This document shows, piece by piece, positions 26,377-35,611 of a stretch of DNA of 64,000 nt. Every line of letters starts with the position of its first letter. Within the stretch, counting starts at the first letter, position 1. The translations under genes and the position numbers were made by a program. Source of the stretch: Martelella sp. AD-3 (GTDB lineage Bacteria; Pseudomonadota; Alphaproteobacteria; Rhizobiales; Rhizobiaceae); assembly GCF_001578105.1 (NCBI RefSeq), contig NZ_CP014275.1, positions 2,666,001 to 2,730,000 of the forward strand, read 5' to 3'. The notes beneath the pieces were generated by a model. The model was not told the origin of the DNA, did not search any database, and worked only from the letters and a program-made list of their open reading frames with translations.

Positions 26377-27000
26377 ATGACCGTGAAGCATCTGACCCTG
26401 ACCGCACTCACCGCGACACTGGCCTTCGGTGCGACCGCCATGCCCGGTGCGGCGCGCGACATGCGCGGACCCGCGCCCGTCGAGCGCGGCTATATCTTCC
26501 TCTTGAAGAATGCCGACGCCGACAGGAACGGAACGGTGACGGAGGAGGAGGTCGCCGCCTTCCAGAACGGGCGTTTCGCGGCGATTGACGTCAATGGCGA
26601 CGGCGTGATCACGCCCGGCGAATTTTCCGACGCCCGCAAGGCGAAGATCGCCGAACTCCGCAAGACCAATCCCCGCCCCGGGGCGCGCGGCGAAGACCGC
26701 GCCGCAATGGCGAAGGAGCGGAATAACGAGAACCGCGACGGCTGGAGGCCGCGCATGGCCATGAAGGACGGCGACCGCAGGATGAGCCCCGATGGCGAAC
26801 GTCGCCAGGGCAAATGGGACGGCCATCATCACGGCGCCATGCAGCGCGTCTTCTTCGTCCGCGCCGACAGTGATCGCAGCGGCCAGATCTCGCAGGAGGA
26901 ATTCGCCGCCTTGTCCGCGAAGATGTTTTCCCGCATGGACCGCAACGGCGACATGGTGATCACCGTCGACGACCTGCCGGATCGCCCGATGCGCTGGTAG
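26377..27000 (+). CDS. Secreted EF-hand calcium-binding protein (calmodulin-like, four loops)
   Basis: 207 residues with an N-terminal signal peptide (about 1-26, ending PGAARD). EF-hand loops: 1 DADRNGTVTEEE (47-58), 2 DVNGDGVITPGE (71-82), 3 DSDRSGQISQEE near 167-178, and 4 DRNGDMVITVDD near 188-199. Loop 4 lacks the central Gly and ends in Asp instead of Glu, so it may bind weakly or prefer Mg. The two pairs are separated by a basic, Met-rich linker (ENRDGWRPRMAMKDGDRRMS). The periplasmic role is unknown. A terminator follows. Confidence 0.85.
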   Translation: MTVKHLTLTALTATLAFGATAMPGAARDMRGPAPVERGYIFLLKNADADRNGTVTEEEVAAFQNGRFAAIDVNGDGVITPGEFSDARKAKIAELRKTNPRPGARGEDRAAMAKERNNENRDGWRPRMAMKDGDRRMSPDGERRQGKWDGHHHGAMQRVFFVRADSDRSGQISQEEFAALSAKMFSRMDRNGDMVITVDDLPDRPMRW

Positions 27001-27061
27001 ACATTCCGCACACGCTCTTTCGACCGTCTCCATCGGTCGCGTCCGATGCGCTTCATCGGCA

Positions 27062-27096
27062 TGCCCTCGCCTCCCGGCGGGGGCATTTGCGTTTTC
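27062..27096 (+). terminator. Rho-independent terminator after the EF-hand gene
   Basis: The stem TGCCCTCGCC / GGCGGGGGCA (one G-U pair) with loop TCCC (27062-27085) is followed by TTTGCGTTTT. It ends the EF-hand transcript before dapD. Confidence 0.65.
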
Positions 27097-27223
27097 CGCC
27101 GATGAACCTCAAAGCCGTCGGCAAAGATTGACGCACTGGCGCGCCTCGCCTAGAGCAGTGGGACAGCTAGACGCTTGACGGATTCTTCCGCGCCGCCCGG
27201 CGCGACATTGACAAGGACGACCC

Positions 27224-28075
27224 ATGACCGACCACGCATCGCTTGAAAAAACCATCGAGACCGCATTTGAAAACCGCGCCGAAATCTCCGTTTCGACCAG
27301 GGGCGAAGTGCGCGAAGCGGTCGAGGATGCGCTCAACCTGCTGGACAGCGGCGAGGCACGCGTTGCCGAGCGGCAGGAACACGGCGCCTGGAAGGTCAAC
27401 CAGTGGCTGAAGAAGGCGGTTCTGCTCTCCTTCCGCCTGAATGACATGGAAGTGGTCAAGGGCGGTCCGGGCGATGCCACCTGGTGGGACAAGGTGCCCT
27501 CCAAGTTTGCGGGCTGGGGCGACAACCAGTTCCGCGCCGCCGGCTTCCGCGCCGTGCCGAACGCCGTCGTGCGCCGCTCGGCCTATATCGCGCCCGGCGT
27601 GGTGCTGATGCCCTCCTTCGTCAATCTCGGCGCCCATGTCGATGAAGGCACGATGGTCGACACCTGGGCGACCGTCGGCTCCTGCGCCCAGATCGGCAAG
27701 AATGTTCACCTCTCCGGCGGCGTCGGCATCGGCGGCGTGCTGGAGCCGATGCAGGCCGGCCCGACCATCATCGAGGACAATTGCTTCATCGGCGCGCGTT
27801 CGGAAGTGGTCGAAGGCTGCATCGTGCGCGAGGGGTCGGTTCTCGGCATGGGCGTCTATATCGGCAAGTCGACCAAGATCGTCGATCGCGCCACCGGCGA
27901 GATCACCTTCGGCGAAATCCCGCCCTATTCCGTCGTCGTCGCCGGCACGCTGCCCGCCGCCAAGCCGATGGGCAACGGCGCGCCGGGACCGGGCCTCTAC
28001 TGTGCCGTCATCGTCAAGCGCGTCGACGAGCGCACGCGCTCCAAGACCGGTATCAACGAGCTTCTGCGCGACTGA
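27224..28075 (+). CDS. dapD: 2,3,4,5-tetrahydropyridine-2,6-dicarboxylate N-succinyltransferase
   Basis: 283 residues. The N-terminal helical domain is followed by a left-handed beta-helix of hexapeptide repeats, seen in [39 protein letters not shown] and [15 protein letters not shown] text. It transfers succinyl from succinyl-CoA in the succinylase branch of lysine/diaminopimelate synthesis. dapE follows 94 bp downstream on the same strand, giving two steps of one pathway together. Confidence 0.96.
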   Translation: MTDHASLEKTIETAFENRAEISVSTRGEVREAVEDALNLLDSGEARVAERQEHGAWKVNQWLKKAVLLSFRLNDMEVVKGGPGDATWWDKVPSKFAGWGDNQFRAAGFRAVPNAVVRRSAYIAPGVVLMPSFVNLGAHVDEGTMVDTWATVGSCAQIGKNVHLSGGVGIGGVLEPMQAGPTIIEDNCFIGARSEVVEGCIVREGSVLGMGVYIGKSTKIVDRATGEITFGEIPPYSVVVAGTLPAAKPMGNGAPGPGLYCAVIVKRVDERTRSKTGINELLRD

Positions 28076-28169
28076 TAAAGGCGAAAAGCCAGAAGGCGCC
28101 GCCGGAAAAACACCGCGCGGCGCCTGCCAAGCCCTCGCAACGGCCGAAAAAACATCTAGATATTTCCCT

Positions 28170-29366
28170 ATGAAGCTCTCCGATCCCGTCTCCGTCCTGC
28201 AAACGCTTGTCCGCTGCCCTTCGGTTACGCCGGAGGAAGGCGGGGCGTTGTCGGCCCTGGAGGCGATGCTGACGCCGCTCGGCTTCTCGGTCGAGCGGAT
28301 GACCGGTCACACGGACGGAACGCCCGACGTGGAAAACCTCTATGCGCGGCTCGGGACCTCCGGCCCGCACCTGATGTTTGCCGGCCATACGGATGTGGTG
28401 CCGCCCGGAAACGCGGCCTCCTGGCGCCATCCGCCCTTTTCCGGCGAGATCGCAGACGGGCTCCTGTTCGGGCGCGGCGCGGTGGACATGAAAGGCGGGA
28501 TCGCCTGCTTCATCGCGGCGCTTGCCCGGCTTCTCGACGGGGGCCAACGGCTTTCCGGCTCCGTCTCGCTGCTGATCACCGGCGACGAGGAGGGTCCCGG
28601 CATCAACGGCACGGAAAAACTGCTTGAATGGGCGAGAGCGCGCGGCGAGCAATGGGATGCCGCCCTTGTCGGCGAGCCGACCAATCCCGATACGCTCGGC
28701 GACATGATCAAGGTCGGTCGCCGGGGATCGCTGACCGGCAGGCTGACCGTCACCGGCACGCAGGGCCATGTGGCCTATCCGCATCTTGCCGACAATCCGC
28801 TTCGCGCCATGACGGCGATGCTGGACGCCCTGATGGGCGAGCCGCTCGACCACGGCACAGACCTCTTTCCACCGTCCAACCTGGAAGTAACCTCGGTCGA
28901 CACCGGCAACGCAGCCACCAACGTCATTCCCGAAAGCGTTTCGGCGACCTTCAACATCCGCTTCAACGACCTGTGGAGCGAGGAGACGCTGAAGGATGAA
29001 CTGACGTCCCGGCTGAACCAGGCGGCCGCCGACGGGAAGCTGAGGCCGGGCCGCGCGCCGGCGCTGTTTTCGCTCGAATGGCTCGGCCGCGTCAGCCCGG
29101 TATTCCTCACCCGCAACGAGCGCCTTTCGGGCAGCCTCGCCGCGGCCGTCGAGACCGTGACCGGCCGGCGGCCGGCGCTTTCGACCACCGGCGGCACCTC
29201 GGATGCGCGCTTCATCAAGGATTACTGCCCGGTGGTCGAGTTCGGCCTTGTCGGCCAGACCATGCACAAGGTGGACGAGCATGTGCCGGTCGCCGACCTG
29301 GAAATGCTGACCGACATATACGGACATTTCATCGAAAGGTGGTTCGCCCTTGCCGATGCCCGGTGA
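28170..29366 (+). CDS. dapE: Succinyl-diaminopimelate desuccinylase
   Basis: 398 residues of the M20 metallopeptidase fold. Di-zinc ligands lie in GHTDVVPPG and GAVDMKGGIACF, the catalytic Glu in TGDEEGPGINGTEK, and further metal/substrate residues in VGEPTNPD and GLVGQTMHKVDE. It hydrolyses N-succinyl-LL-diaminopimelate. Start 28170 (MKLSDPV) matches the family N-terminus. The next gene starts inside its last codons. Confidence 0.95.
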   Translation: MKLSDPVSVLQTLVRCPSVTPEEGGALSALEAMLTPLGFSVERMTGHTDGTPDVENLYARLGTSGPHLMFAGHTDVVPPGNAASWRHPPFSGEIADGLLFGRGAVDMKGGIACFIAALARLLDGGQRLSGSVSLLITGDEEGPGINGTEKLLEWARARGEQWDAALVGEPTNPDTLGDMIKVGRRGSLTGRLTVTGTQGHVAYPHLADNPLRAMTAMLDALMGEPLDHGTDLFPPSNLEVTSVDTGNAATNVIPESVSATFNIRFNDLWSEETLKDELTSRLNQAAADGKLRPGRAPALFSLEWLGRVSPVFLTRNERLSGSLAAAVETVTGRRPALSTTGGTSDARFIKDYCPVVEFGLVGQTMHKVDEHVPVADLEMLTDIYGHFIERWFALADAR

Positions 29367-29934
29367 AATCCTGTTTTACATGCGCGGCCTGTGGCTGCTG
29401 ATCAAGGGCGATCCCGCCCATACGCGCTATCTCGATTTCACCGAACGCGGCCTGGCGCGTTCGTTCTGGGCGCTTGCCTTTTCCTTCCCCTTCATGGTCG
29501 CGAGCGAACTCGTCAGCCTCTCCGTGCTCGTTCCCCGGACCATCCCCGTCGGCGCCCGCGAGATCTTCAGAAGCGCGCTTGTCCAGGGGCTTGGATGGAT
29601 GGGGCCGCTGGTGGTGCTGGGGCTCGTCTGCATGGTCTCCGGCATGCCCCGCTCCTTCCTGAAGATCGTGGTCGCCACCAACTGGATGAGCCTACCGATC
29701 AATATCTTCGCCGCGCTCGCGATCCTGCTGATCGCGACCGGCCTGCAGCCGCTTGGCAGCATATTGCTGCTCGTGTTCCAGGCCGTCGTGCTCGCCGCCT
29801 TCCTCGTCGAGATCCGGATCGTCTACCTGCTGATGAACGAGAAGGCGCTGCCCACGGCTGCGGCCATCATCGCCTCGGCAATCACCGCGCTTCTCATCAC
29901 GGATATCGGCACGCGCTATATCATGGGCGGCTGA
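29356..29934 (+). CDS. YIP1-like multi-pass membrane protein, function unknown
   Basis: 192 residues with about five hydrophobic helices (SFWALAFSFPFMVASELVSL, MGPLVVLGLVCMV, IFAALAILLIATGL, ILLLVFQAVVLAAFLVEI, AAAIIASAITALLITDI). The ATG at 29356 lies 11 bp inside the dapE end, so translation is probably coupled. A TTG at 29350 is also in frame. The order dapE plus membrane protein is common in Rhizobiales, but no biochemical role is established to my knowledge. Confidence 0.72.
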   Translation: MPGEILFYMRGLWLLIKGDPAHTRYLDFTERGLARSFWALAFSFPFMVASELVSLSVLVPRTIPVGAREIFRSALVQGLGWMGPLVVLGLVCMVSGMPRSFLKIVVATNWMSLPINIFAALAILLIATGLQPLGSILLLVFQAVVLAAFLVEIRIVYLLMNEKALPTAAAIIASAITALLITDIGTRYIMGG

Positions 29935-30006
29935 GACTGTTCCGGCTTGACAGGATGTCCGCCTGCCGCAATCGTAGCCGCGAAGCATCCCTGGGGGGGC
30001 AAGGAC

Positions 30007-30474
30007 ATGAAAACAAAGACAATCTTATCCTTCGTCGTGCTTGCGGCGCTGGCCGGCTGCCAGTCGGGGCCGATCGACGTGCTCTACAAGGAGGACAGCA
30101 CCCGCGCCGAGCGCCAGCAGGCCTATGATCAGTGCTTCATCCAGGCGCTGAAGGACGTGCCGCAGAACATGGTCACGGAAGTGACCGGCGGCTACAGCGT
30201 GCCCGGCGTCATCGATTGCAACACCGATGGCGAGAACACGATCTGCGGCGAAGTCGGCGGCTACACCACGCCCGTCTCCAGCTACAGCTACGATACCAAT
30301 GAGAAGCTTCGAAACCGCGTCATCAACCGCTGCCTGGCCGACAAGGGCTTCTCCACCATCGAACGTCCGATCTGCGAGAGCCGCAACGAGCGCGCCGCCT
30401 ATTCGCTCCTCCCGACCCAGCCGAATGCCGCCCAAATCGCCTGCGTGGCCGGCCAGAGTTTCGATCCGAACTGA
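30007..30474 (+). CDS. Small secreted lipoprotein, function unknown
   Basis: 155 residues. A signal peptide with lipobox LAGC (C18) implies lipid attachment; the residue after Cys is Gln, so outer-membrane sorting is plausible. The mature part has six cysteines (QCFIQ, DCNTDG, ICGEVG, NRCLAD, ICESR, IACVAG) that could pair, and a repeated Gly-Gly-Tyr theme (TGGYSVPG, VGGYTTPV). No family recognised with confidence. Starts 72 bp after the membrane protein, on the same strand. Confidence 0.72.
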   Translation: MKTKTILSFVVLAALAGCQSGPIDVLYKEDSTRAERQQAYDQCFIQALKDVPQNMVTEVTGGYSVPGVIDCNTDGENTICGEVGGYTTPVSSYSYDTNEKLRNRVINRCLADKGFSTIERPICESRNERAAYSLLPTQPNAAQIACVAGQSFDPN

Positions 30475-30506
30475 AGCGGGACTTGCCCGGATGGCTGCCC
30501 CATGAC

Positions 30507-30646
30507 TCAATCTCCCCCCTTGAGGGGGAGATGCCCCGACAGGGGCAGAGGGGGGTGGAGCGTGCACCAAAGCGCTGCGCCGGAGGTGAGGTCTGTTACC
30601 CCCCTCTGTCGCGTTCGCGACATCTCCCCCCTGGAGGGGAGATTGA
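30507..30646. repeat. MITE-like element with about 48-bp terminal inverted repeats
   Basis: The left arm TCAATCTCCCCCTT...AGAGGGGGGT (from 30507) and right arm ACCCCCCTCTGTCGCG...GGGGAGATTGA (to 30646) are imperfect inverted copies, separated by about 45 bp. Each arm contains smaller palindromes (CCCCCTTGAGGGGG on the left, GTCGCGTTCGCGAC on the right). It lies between the convergent lipoprotein and arsH genes and encodes nothing. A fragment related to one arm end occurs near 59207-59227. Confidence 0.8.
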
Positions 30647-30670
30647 TAGTCGCAAAAATTTCAAAGTACA

Positions 30671-31396
30671 TTACAGCGCCCGCTGATTGACCCGCTTTGA
30701 CAGTTCCGCGGCGCTCTCCACCCGTTCCGAATAGCGTTCGGTCAGGTAATCGCTGCGTCCGCGCAGGAGCAGCGTGAACTTCATCAGCTCCTCCATCACG
30801 TCGACGACGCGGCGGTAATAGGCGGACGGCTTCATCCGGCCGGCCTCGTCGAATTCGGTGAAGGCCTTGGGGACCGAGGACTGGTTGGGAATGGTGACCA
30901 TCCGCATCCAGCGGCCGAGAATGCGCAGCTGGTTGACCGTGTTGAAGCTCTGCGAGCCGCCGCAGACCTGCATCAGCGCCAGCACCCTGCCCTGGGTCGG
31001 CCGTACCGCCCCGGAGGACAGCGGCAGCCAGTCGATCTGCGTCTTCATCACCGAGCTCATCGCACCGTGACGTTCCGGCGAGCACCAGACCTGCGCCTCG
31101 GACCAGATCGACAGGTTCCTGAGTTCCTGCACCTTCGGGTGATCATCCGGCGCGCTACCGACCAGCGGCAGGCCATGCGGATCGAAAATGCGGACATCGG
31201 CGCCATAGGCTTTCAGAAGCCGAGCGGCCTCTTCCGTCAAAAGCCGCGAATAGGAGCGCTCGCGCAGCGAGCCGTAAAGCATCAGGATGCGCGGCGGATG
31301 CGAAAGGTCGTCCGCGGCAAAAAGCCGCGTCCGGTCGATCGGCCGGAAAGCTTCCCGATCCAGCTGCGGCATGTCGTTATCTTCCGGCAGGTTCAT
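30671..31396 (-). CDS. arsH: ArsH, NADPH-dependent FMN reductase / organoarsenical oxidase
   Basis: 241 residues with a flavodoxin-like fold. The FMN phosphate loop is [14 protein letters not shown] and the family-specific segments are [38 protein letters not shown] and [16 protein letters not shown]. ArsH proteins oxidise trivalent methyl arsenicals or reduce metals and quinones. The start overlaps arsC by 4 bp (ATGA), forming a two-gene arsenic operon. No efflux pump (ArsB/Acr3) or ArsR lies beside it. Confidence 0.93.
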   Translation of the reverse strand: MNLPEDNDMPQLDREAFRPIDRTRLFAADDLSHPPRILMLYGSLRERSYSRLLTEEAARLLKAYGADVRIFDPHGLPLVGSAPDDHPKVQELRNLSIWSEAQVWCSPERHGAMSSVMKTQIDWLPLSSGAVRPTQGRVLALMQVCGGSQSFNTVNQLRILGRWMRMVTIPNQSSVPKAFTEFDEAGRMKPSAYYRRVVDVMEELMKFTLLLRGRSDYLTERYSERVESAAELSKRVNQRAL

Positions 31397-31812
31397 GCGG
31401 ACTTGTCCCTCGCCGGGACGACGACCTCGCCATCCTCCTTCGAAAACCCGCCAATATCCGGATTATCCAGGATCTCCAGCACGGTCTCCGACGGGCGGCA
31501 GAGTTTCGTCCCCTTGGCCGTCACCACGATCGGCCGGTTGATCAGGATCGGATGCTCCATCATCGCGTCGATCAGCGCCTCATCGGAAAGCGCCGGATCG
31601 TCGAGGCCGAGGTCATCATAGGGCGTTCCCTTGCGGCGCAAGAGATCGCGCACCGGAATCCCCATCTCGCCGATCAGCGCGACAAGACGCGCGCGCGTCG
31701 GCGGCGTCTTCAGATATTCGATGATCTCCGGCTCCTCGCCCGACTGGCGGATCATCGCCAGGACGTTGCGCGAGGTGCCGCAATTGGGGTTGTGATAGAT
31801 GGTCACCGGCAT
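31393..31812 (-). CDS. arsC: Arsenate reductase ArsC (glutaredoxin-dependent)
   Basis: 139 residues of the thioredoxin-fold ArsC type: [10 protein letters not shown] with nucleophilic C11, [28 protein letters not shown] and [11 protein letters not shown], whose Arg residues bind arsenate. It reduces As(V) to As(III) with glutathione and glutaredoxin. Start 31812 (MPVTIYH) is chosen because an upstream in-frame ATG at 31833 would fall inside the palindromic operator. Confidence 0.93.
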   Translation of the reverse strand: MPVTIYHNPNCGTSRNVLAMIRQSGEEPEIIEYLKTPPTRARLVALIGEMGIPVRDLLRRKGTPYDDLGLDDPALSDEALIDAMMEHPILINRPIVVTAKGTKLCRPSETVLEILDNPDIGGFSKEDGEVVVPARDKSA

Positions 31813-31826
31813 CAGGGCCTCCAATA

Positions 31827-31852
31827 TATCCATAAATCTGGAATTATTGATA
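31827..31852 (-). promoter_or_regulatory. Candidate ars operator (26-bp imperfect palindrome)
   Basis: TATCCATAAATC...ATTATTGATA agrees with its own reverse complement at 20 of 26 positions. It is the AT-rich patch directly upstream of arsC, 14 bp before the start codon. ArsR-family repressors bind such dyads. No arsR is adjacent, so the regulator would act from elsewhere. Confidence 0.5.
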
Positions 31853-31888
31853 CATGTGACTGCCGGCGAATGCAACCCAGCTTTCCGC

Positions 31889-32635
31889 TTACGGATAGTC
31901 GACCTGCATGAAAAAAAGCCCTTCGGGCGGGGCGACAGTTCCGCAGGCCCGCCGGTCGCGGGCTTCAAGCGCCGCCTGAACGTCCTCGACGCTCATCTTG
32001 CCCTCGCCGACGAGCTTCAGCGTGCCGGCAAAGGAGCGGATCTGGTTGTGCAGGAAGCTCTGCGCCGAGGCGCGTATCTCGATGACATCGCCCAAGCGGG
32101 TGACATCGAGCCGGTCCAGCGTGCGCACCGGGGACTTCGCCTGGCACTGGACCGAGCGGAAGGTGGTGAAATCATGCCGGCCGACGAGGCGCTGCGCGGC
32201 CTCGTGCATCAGAGCGTGGTCGAGCGGGCGCGGCACCCACCAGGCCCGTTTGAATTCGACCGCCAGGTGGGCCCGGCGGTTGATGATGCGATAAAGGTAA
32301 TGTCTCTTGACGGCGGAAAAGCGCGCGTCGAAATCATCGCCAACCTCGCTCACCTCGGTCACGGCAATACCGTCACGCGCCAGGCGGAGATGGGCGTTCA
32401 CCGCATTGAGCAGGGTGAATTCGCTCCAGGTCCGCTCAAGGTCGAAATGGGTGACCTGGCCAAGAGCGTGCACCCCGGAATCCGTCCGCCCCGCGCCGCG
32501 GATCGACACATCCTCGCCGGAAAAGCCTTTGACGGCCTCTTCCAGCGCGCCCTGGACGGAGCGGCCGGTCGCCTGGCGCTGCCAGCCGACATAGGCCGTG
32601 CCGTCATATTCGACCGTGCAGCGGTAACGCGGCAT
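31889..32635 (-). CDS. truA: tRNA pseudouridine(38-40) synthase TruA
   Basis: 248 residues. The N-terminus is [17 protein letters not shown], and the catalytic motif [16 protein letters not shown] has D52. Other motifs include [17 protein letters not shown] and [13 protein letters not shown]. It modifies uridines 38-40 of the anticodon arm. Its start overlaps the fmt stop (TGATG), completing the def-fmt-truA order. Confidence 0.96.
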   Translation of the reverse strand: MPRYRCTVEYDGTAYVGWQRQATGRSVQGALEEAVKGFSGEDVSIRGAGRTDSGVHALGQVTHFDLERTWSEFTLLNAVNAHLRLARDGIAVTEVSEVGDDFDARFSAVKRHYLYRIINRRAHLAVEFKRAWWVPRPLDHALMHEAAQRLVGRHDFTTFRSVQCQAKSPVRTLDRLDVTRLGDVIEIRASAQSFLHNQIRSFAGTLKLVGEGKMSVEDVQAALEARDRRACGTVAPPEGLFFMQVDYP

Positions 32636-33573
32636 CAGGCGATGACCGATCCGGCGGGCAACGCATTGCCGCGCAGAAAATCGGCCGCGTCCAGCACCTT
32701 GCCGCCGGCCTTCTGCAGCCGCGCGAGCCGGACCGCGCCATCACCGCAGGCAATGGTGAGCGGTTCTGCGTCAAGCACGGTACCCGCCGGCCCCGCCCCC
32801 GCGCCGATGCGGCTTTCATGCACCTTCACCCGCTCCGCGCGCTTCTCCGTCGGGATTTCCGTCCAGGCCCCGGGGAAAGGGGCAAGGCCGCGAATGTGGT
32901 TGTGAACCTCGGTCGCCGGCCGGGAGAAATCGATCCGGGTCTCGGCTTTCTCGATCTTCCTCGCATAGGTCACGCCGTCTTCGGCCTGCGGGGCCAGCGG
33001 CAGGTCGCCGTCTTCCAGCTTGACCATCGCATCCGCCATCAGCGACGCGCCCTTCTGCATCAGCCGGTCATGCAGCTCGCCGGCGGTCATGTTCTCGCCG
33101 ATCGCGACCTTTCCGGTCAGCGCCACCGGTCCGGTGTCGAGCCCCTTGTCCATCTTCATGATCATCATGCCGGTCTCCGCATCGCCGGCCATGATGGCGC
33201 GCTGGATGGGCGCCGCCCCGCGCCAGCGCGGCAGAAGCGAGGCATGGCCGTTATAGGCGCCGAGCCGCGTTCCGGTCAGTATCGCCTCCGGCAGGAGAAG
33301 CCCGTAGGCGACCACCACGGCGACATCGGCATTAAGCCCGCGGAACGCCGCGCGATCCTCCTCCTGCCTGAAATTGACCGGCGTGCGGACCTGAAGACCG
33401 AGAAGCTCCGCCGCCTGATGCACCGGCGACTTGACTTCCGCGAGGCCGCGCCGGCCCGCCGCGCGCGGCGGCTGCGTGTAGACGGCGGCGATCTCGTGCT
33501 CGGCCTCCACCAGCGCCCGCAAGGTCGGCACGGAGAAATCCGGCGTTCCCATGAAGATAATCCTGAGCGCCAT
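32635..33573 (-). CDS. fmt: Methionyl-tRNA formyltransferase
   Basis: 312 residues. The N-terminal domain has [17 protein letters not shown] and the catalytic segment [20 protein letters not shown], which binds 10-formyl-THF. The tRNA-binding domain follows with [12 protein letters not shown]. It formylates Met-tRNAi for initiation. It lies 47 bp after def and overlaps truA, so formylation and deformylation are co-expressed. Confidence 0.96.
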   Translation of the reverse strand: MALRIIFMGTPDFSVPTLRALVEAEHEIAAVYTQPPRAAGRRGLAEVKSPVHQAAELLGLQVRTPVNFRQEEDRAAFRGLNADVAVVVAYGLLLPEAILTGTRLGAYNGHASLLPRWRGAAPIQRAIMAGDAETGMMIMKMDKGLDTGPVALTGKVAIGENMTAGELHDRLMQKGASLMADAMVKLEDGDLPLAPQAEDGVTYARKIEKAETRIDFSRPATEVHNHIRGLAPFPGAWTEIPTEKRAERVKVHESRIGAGAGPAGTVLDAEPLTIACGDGAVRLARLQKAGGKVLDAADFLRGNALPAGSVIA

Positions 33574-33620
33574 GCTGTCTCCTTTCGCGATGGTGAGCGG
33601 CCCGGAGCAAAAACCGGGGC

Positions 33621-34163
33621 CTACATCTTCTGCTGGCGCGATGCCTTGGTGAAGCGCTTGATCACCCTGTCGCGCTTCAGCCGCGAGAGATAGTCGATGA
33701 ACAGCGCGCCATCCAGATGATCGATCTCGTGCTGCAGGCAGGTGGAAAGCAGGCCGTCGGCGTCGATCTCCTGTTCCTTGCCGTCAAGATCGGTATAGCG
33801 CACCTTGACGCGCGCCGGGCGCTCGACCTCGGCGAAGAATTCGGGAATCGACAGGCAGCCTTCCTCATAGACCGAGCGTTCGTCGGAGGCGGTCAGGATG
33901 GTCGGGTTGATGACGACAAGCGGGTTCTTCTTCCGCTCTCCTTCGTCTTCGCCCTCTTCCTCGTCCCTGCTGGCGACGTCGACCACCAGCATGCGCCGCG
34001 GCACGCCGACCTGTATGGCGGCAAGCCCGATGCCGGGCGCCTCATACATCGTTTCCAGCATGTCTGCGGCGAGTTTCTTCAGGTCGTCGTCTATGCGTTC
34101 GACCGGTTCGGAGACCTTGCGCAGCAGCGGGTCCGGCAGAATTATCAAAGGCATCGTTGTCAT
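33621..34163 (-). CDS. def: Peptide deformylase
   Basis: 180 residues with all three signature motifs: [19 protein letters not shown] (metal-binding Cys) and HEIDHLDG (two metal His and the catalytic Glu). An acidic insertion [13 protein letters not shown] lies between motifs 1 and 2, longer than in E. coli. It removes the formyl group from nascent peptides. Start 34163 (MTTMPLI) is used; an internal ATG at 34154 is also possible. Confidence 0.95.
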   Translation of the reverse strand: MTTMPLIILPDPLLRKVSEPVERIDDDLKKLAADMLETMYEAPGIGLAAIQVGVPRRMLVVDVASRDEEEGEDEGERKKNPLVVINPTILTASDERSVYEEGCLSIPEFFAEVERPARVKVRYTDLDGKEQEIDADGLLSTCLQHEIDHLDGALFIDYLSRLKRDRVIKRFTKASRQQKM

Positions 34164-34318
34164 GGGGCTCTGATAGCGCATGTTGGCGAAAGAGGAAACG
34201 GTTTCGTTCCACCGCACGCCCTTCGCGCGGTTCAGCGGCGGACAAAATAACAATGTTCTTGTTTTGATCTTTCTCCCAGATAATTCTATGCTGGTCTCGA
34301 TTCAAGAGAGGGCGCCTG

Positions 34319-35515
34319 ATGGACAGACTGATGAATGCAATCGCGGCGGCGGACCCGGTCATTGTTCTGGCCGGGGCTGTGGCCCTGCTGCTCGCCGGAG
34401 CGGCGCTCACGCTGGCGCTCAGATCCGGCTCGAGCCGACGCTCGGCCGCGCTTGAGCGCGAATTGCACAATCTGGTTCGTGCGCAAACGGAAATGCAGGG
34501 ACGGATGGCGACGATGGCGGAACTGTTCGGCAGCCGCCAGTCGGAGCTCAACGCCGCGCTCGGCTCCCGTCTCGACGGCCTCTCGCAGCGCATCGGATCG
34601 ACGCTGCACCAGCAGCACCAGACGACGCATGAAAATCTGCGCCGGCTGCAGGAGCGGCTTGCCGTGATCGACGCCGCGCAAAACAATATCCAGTCGCTCG
34701 CCAAGGACGTGGTCGGCCTGCAGGCGATCCTCGCCAACAAGCAGACGCGCGGCGCTTTCGGCCAGGGGCGGATGGAGGCGATCATCGCCGACGCCCTGCC
34801 CTCCGGCACCTTCCGGTTTCAGGCAACGCTTTCCAACGGCACGCGGCCGGACTGCGTGATCGACATGCCGAACGGCGCGCCGCCGCTGATCATCGATGCG
34901 AAATTTCCGCTGGAATCATGGAACACGATGCGCGACGCTGAGGAGGATGACGCAAGACGCGCCGCCGGCCAGCGTTTCCGCCGCGATCTGGAGACCCATA
35001 TCCGCGACATCGCCGGAAAGTATCTTCTGCCGGGCGAAACCCAGGACACCGCCTTCCTGTTCGTGCCGTCCGAATCGATCTTCGCCGATATCCATGAACA
35101 TTTCGAGGCAAGCGTGCAGCGCGCCCATGCCGCGCGCGTGGTGATCGTCTCGCCGACGCTTCTGCTGCTCTCCATCCAGGTGGTGCAGGCAGTGATGAAG
35201 GACCAGCGCATGCGCGAGCAGGCGCATCTGATCCAGGGCGAGGTCGCCCATCTGATCGGCGATCTCGGCCGGCTGAACGAGCGTGTCGAGAAGCTCAACA
35301 GCCATTTCTCGCAGGCGCGGCAGGATGTCGAACAGATCAGGGTCTCCACCGGCAAGATCGCCCGGCGCGGAGAGCGAATCGGCGCGCTGGAATTCGAGAC
35401 GCGCGGCGAAAAGCAGGCCGGAAACGGCGAGCGCCCCCTTGCCCCGCGCGACGACAACGACCCGCCCCCTTCCGGCGCCGGGCGGATGAAACTGCGCGTC
35501 GTCGACGAGGACTGA
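34319..35515 (+). CDS. rmuC: DNA recombination protein RmuC
   Basis: 398 residues. There is one N-terminal membrane segment (VIVLAGAVALLLAGAALTLAL), then a long coiled-coil region (about 45-125, rich in Leu/Glu/Arg). The RmuC nuclease-like domain contains QGRMEAIIADALPSGTFRFQ, PLIIDAKFPLESW, DTAFLFVPSESIFADIHEH and VVIVSPTLLLLSIQVV. RmuC limits inversions at short inverted repeats, of which this genome has several. The C-terminus is basic and proline-rich. Divergent from def. Confidence 0.93.
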   Translation: MDRLMNAIAAADPVIVLAGAVALLLAGAALTLALRSGSSRRSAALERELHNLVRAQTEMQGRMATMAELFGSRQSELNAALGSRLDGLSQRIGSTLHQQHQTTHENLRRLQERLAVIDAAQNNIQSLAKDVVGLQAILANKQTRGAFGQGRMEAIIADALPSGTFRFQATLSNGTRPDCVIDMPNGAPPLIIDAKFPLESWNTMRDAEEDDARRAAGQRFRRDLETHIRDIAGKYLLPGETQDTAFLFVPSESIFADIHEHFEASVQRAHAARVVIVSPTLLLLSIQVVQAVMKDQRMREQAHLIQGEVAHLIGDLGRLNERVEKLNSHFSQARQDVEQIRVSTGKIARRGERIGALEFETRGEKQAGNGERPLAPRDDNDPPPSGAGRMKLRVVDED

Positions 35516-35611
35516 TTGTCACGGCCTGATCTTGTCACTAAAACCCTCGATGAACGCGCGGCCCGAGGGCCATCATTGCCGGCAAAGGCCCGGGAAAGAG
35601 GAGAGACTGCG

